In this document: positions 21,846 to 23,568 of the stretch, piece by piece | Layout: each line of letters opens with the position of its first letter | Numbering within the stretch: the first letter of the stretch is position 1 | NCBI RefSeq assembly: GCF_000632495.1 | Contig: NZ_JFZT01000040.1 | Span: 1-23,568 of the forward strand | Reading direction: 5' to 3' | Source of the DNA: Candidatus Acidianus copahuensis | GTDB lineage: Archaea; Thermoproteota; Thermoprotei_A; Sulfolobales; Sulfolobaceae | DNA: 23,568 nt | Program-made: the position numbers and the translations under genes | The notes under the pieces: generated by a model | What the model was told of the DNA's origin: nothing | Database searches by the model: none | Seen by the model: only the letters and a program-made list of their open reading frames with translations

Positions 21846-22967
21846 TTGTTACCTATTAACCCTGTGAAAGGAAAGTCCATCGTGGCCATTGGCTTTACTA
21901 TCATGGCGTTCAACTCCTTATATCAATATTCTTGGAATGCCCTATCCCCCCTATTAGAGCGGGGACTAAATGTTGGTCTTTTCCAGATCTCCATAGCGTT
22001 TTCGCTCTTTACTATATTTTCCTCTATTTCACAACCTTTCGGAGGGGGATACGCTGACGTCCACGGCCCTAAAGGGGTTGGAATTCTTTCAGCTGTCCTT
22101 TCGGCGATTGGCTTTTTGGGAACATACTTTACTCCTAACATCCAGATCTTCTACGTTTTCTGGTCGTTAGGTAGTATAGGAGAAGGCATATTATACGGAA
22201 TTGCAACAAACCTAGGAGTAAAGTGGTTTAAGCAAAGAACTGCGCTTGTTACGGGTCTGATCTCCCTCGGATTCGGTATAGGTTCCATTGTCGTAAACCC
22301 GATAATATTCTACTTGCATAATTTTAGGGAGATTGTTCTCTATATAGGATTAGTAGAGATCGTGGTTTTGCCACTACTCCTTTTTTTAATTGACTATCCA
22401 AAAAACACGCAGGGAAAGGGAGTAAGGGAAACAACCCTCTCTACGTCATTCTGGATACTCTACGTTTCATTTATAGCTTCCTCTACTCCCCTGTTAGTAG
22501 TGTCCTCTTCCCTTTCAGCTATTGGTTTTTACCTTCCAAAATTACAACTAGAGACTATAATCTCAGTATTTCCTCTGACAAGTGGATTGGGAAGACCTAT
22601 ATTTGGAGAAGTTGGAGATAAAATTGGAATACTAAAATCTACAATCCTAATAAACATCGTTGAGGAGATAGGGAGCTTATCCCTTTTCTATAACCCTATC
22701 ATAGCTGCAATTCTTATAGGGATAAGTGGAGGATCGGCAGCAACCCTCTACTTTAACATATCTGGACTAATTTTTGGAAAAAAATTTTCCACAGCAAATA
22801 ATGGAATACTTTACACCGGTAAAGCCTTGAGTGGAATTATAGGAAGTAGTATTTTTAGCCTAATTTTCTTATTTTCCACAGATATAGCTTACATATTTGT
22901 ATCAATATTTCCAATAATAGCTCTAAGTCTGATTATTATTATAATAAAAAAATATAAGGTTTCATAA
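21846..22967 (+). CDS. MFS transporter, OFA (oxalate/formate antiporter)-like
   Basis: A 373-residue membrane carrier with about twelve hydrophobic segments and a short central loop (DYPKNTQGKGVRET). The YGIATNLGVKWFKQRTALVT stretch, followed by GLISLGFGIGS, is typical of OFA-type carriers, which exchange small carboxylates. The loop 2-3 equivalent is GGGYADVHGPKG. Loop 8-9 is GRPIFGEVGDKIGILK. The frame begins with a TTG at 21846, but a GTG at 21864 (MKGKSIVAIGFTIMAF) lies 26 nt after a box A and is the likelier leaderless start. It could import a substrate or export an acid for the CoA pathway to the left; there is no closer link. Confidence 0.88.
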   Translation: MLPINPVKGKSIVAIGFTIMAFNSLYQYSWNALSPLLERGLNVGLFQISIAFSLFTIFSSISQPFGGGYADVHGPKGVGILSAVLSAIGFLGTYFTPNIQIFYVFWSLGSIGEGILYGIATNLGVKWFKQRTALVTGLISLGFGIGSIVVNPIIFYLHNFREIVLYIGLVEIVVLPLLLFLIDYPKNTQGKGVRETTLSTSFWILYVSFIASSTPLLVVSSSLSAIGFYLPKLQLETIISVFPLTSGLGRPIFGEVGDKIGILKSTILINIVEEIGSLSLFYNPIIAAILIGISGGSAATLYFNISGLIFGKKFSTANNGILYTGKALSGIIGSSIFSLIFLFSTDIAYIFVSIFPIIALSLIIIIIKKYKVS

Positions 22968-23359
22968 AGGACTTTTTGGATTAAATAATTTTAGAAGCGC
23001 TATATTTAGTTTAATTCTTTAGTTAAATATTTATTATAGACTGTTGTCTATAATTTTATCTTGCTTAAAGATAAATTAATAGAAGTAAGCAGGAAAAGTA
23101 GGGAGAAAAGTAAGGGCGTTAAACACTTTTCGGTATTATGAACGTGGATCGTATCGTGAATTGCTAGGATTAATATAGGGGTTATAAGCTTTTGAAGAAG
23201 GGAAAATTTAAAGTGTTCGTTAGATCAGTTAATGTGACTAAAAAGTTTTGTCGATCCCTTTTCTATTTATGATAAGGGACAGTTCTAGATTAGAAGCGTA
23301 AATTTCCAATTTTTTCTTTGAGATAATAAACGTAAAAATGCGAGTCTCAATGCGACTAG
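22968..23359. other. AT-rich gene-free stretch
   Basis: No gene on either strand. It is low in GC with purine-rich runs (AAGCAGGAAAAGTAGGGAGA near 23088), which suits a CRISPR leader continuing into the following segment, but no specific leader motif was verified. Confidence 0.35.
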
Positions 23360-23568
23360 TGCGTATTACAAAGAGGAGGGTTAACATTTATAAACGTAAA
23401 GAGGTTTTCAATTTAATTAAAAGTCCTTGCGACTGAAAGGACGTTAGATCTTTACAACAAATTTGGTCGCATGATGGGTTGGCTAAAACAGATAAAAATA
23501 AATAAGAGAAAGGGAGAAATGAAGATAAGTAGTATAAAAATACATCAGTTGCATCCTAAAAGGAATTG
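23360..23568 (+). repeat. Right-edge copy of the inverted pair; possible CRISPR leader and partial repeat
   Basis: It aligns with the minus strand of 1621-1834 (see there). The last bases, GCATCCTAAAAGGAATTG (23551-23568), closely resemble the body of Sulfolobales CRISPR repeats (consensus of the type ATCCCAAAAGGAATTGAAAG) and are cut off at the window edge. A box-A-like TATAAAAATA lies at 23533-23542. The short frame here has an in-frame stop (SPCD-stop) relative to the other copy, so it is treated as non-coding. Confidence 0.5.

Overview
The window is AT-rich archaeal DNA, most likely from a member of the Sulfolobales (Sulfolobus/Saccharolobus type). The evidence is AT-rich box A elements about 26 nt upstream of many start codons (leaderless transcription), frequent GTG/TTG starts, VapB and archaeal-type AAA ATPase genes, TnpB-only IS200/IS605 elements, and a CoA-linked catabolic gene set in the archaeal style (thiolase plus DUF35 partner, HpaB-like protein, MaoC, family III CoA-transferase). 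No rRNA or tRNA gene was recognised.

Left part (1-7.5 kb), accessory and decaying. A frameshifted tnpB fragment with its right-end hairpin is followed by an intact pirin gene, a region matched in inverted orientation at the far right edge, a 39-bp solo IS remnant, and a compact overlapping three-gene operon (DUF2283-like, unknown, DUF4258-like) that resembles a toxin-antitoxin module. Then come a second, heavily decayed tnpB of another subgroup, a divergent MFS transporter/methyltransferase pair, a vapB antitoxin with repeated operator-like sites and a frameshifted, truncated vapC, and an archaeal AAA ATPase whose reading frame has no start codon.

Middle part (8-17.5 kb), a catabolic island. 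Together the genes supply every step of a beta-oxidation-like pathway: CoA activation (acyl-CoA ligase and/or family III CoA-transferase), acyl-CoA dehydrogenase, MaoC hydratase, SDR dehydrogenase and SCP2-type thiolase with a DUF35 zinc-ribbon/OB partner. An HpaB/4-hydroxybutyryl-CoA dehydratase-family protein accompanies them, and MFS transporters lie at the right. The substrate cannot be read from the sequence. No transcription regulator is encoded among these genes.

Right part (17.5-23.6 kb). An orphan three-repeat CRISPR-like mini-array follows the acyl-CoA dehydrogenase. After a decayed region there is an MFS transporter whose promoter and first 15 codons are a copy of those of the acyl-CoA dehydrogenase (122 bp, two mismatches). 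The 3' end of this transporter gene was cut off by a complete 1.5-kb TnpB-only IS, and the pre-insertion reading frame can be rebuilt across the element. A second (OFA-like) MFS transporter follows. The last 600 bp carry no gene and end in what looks like a CRISPR leader running into a partial repeat.
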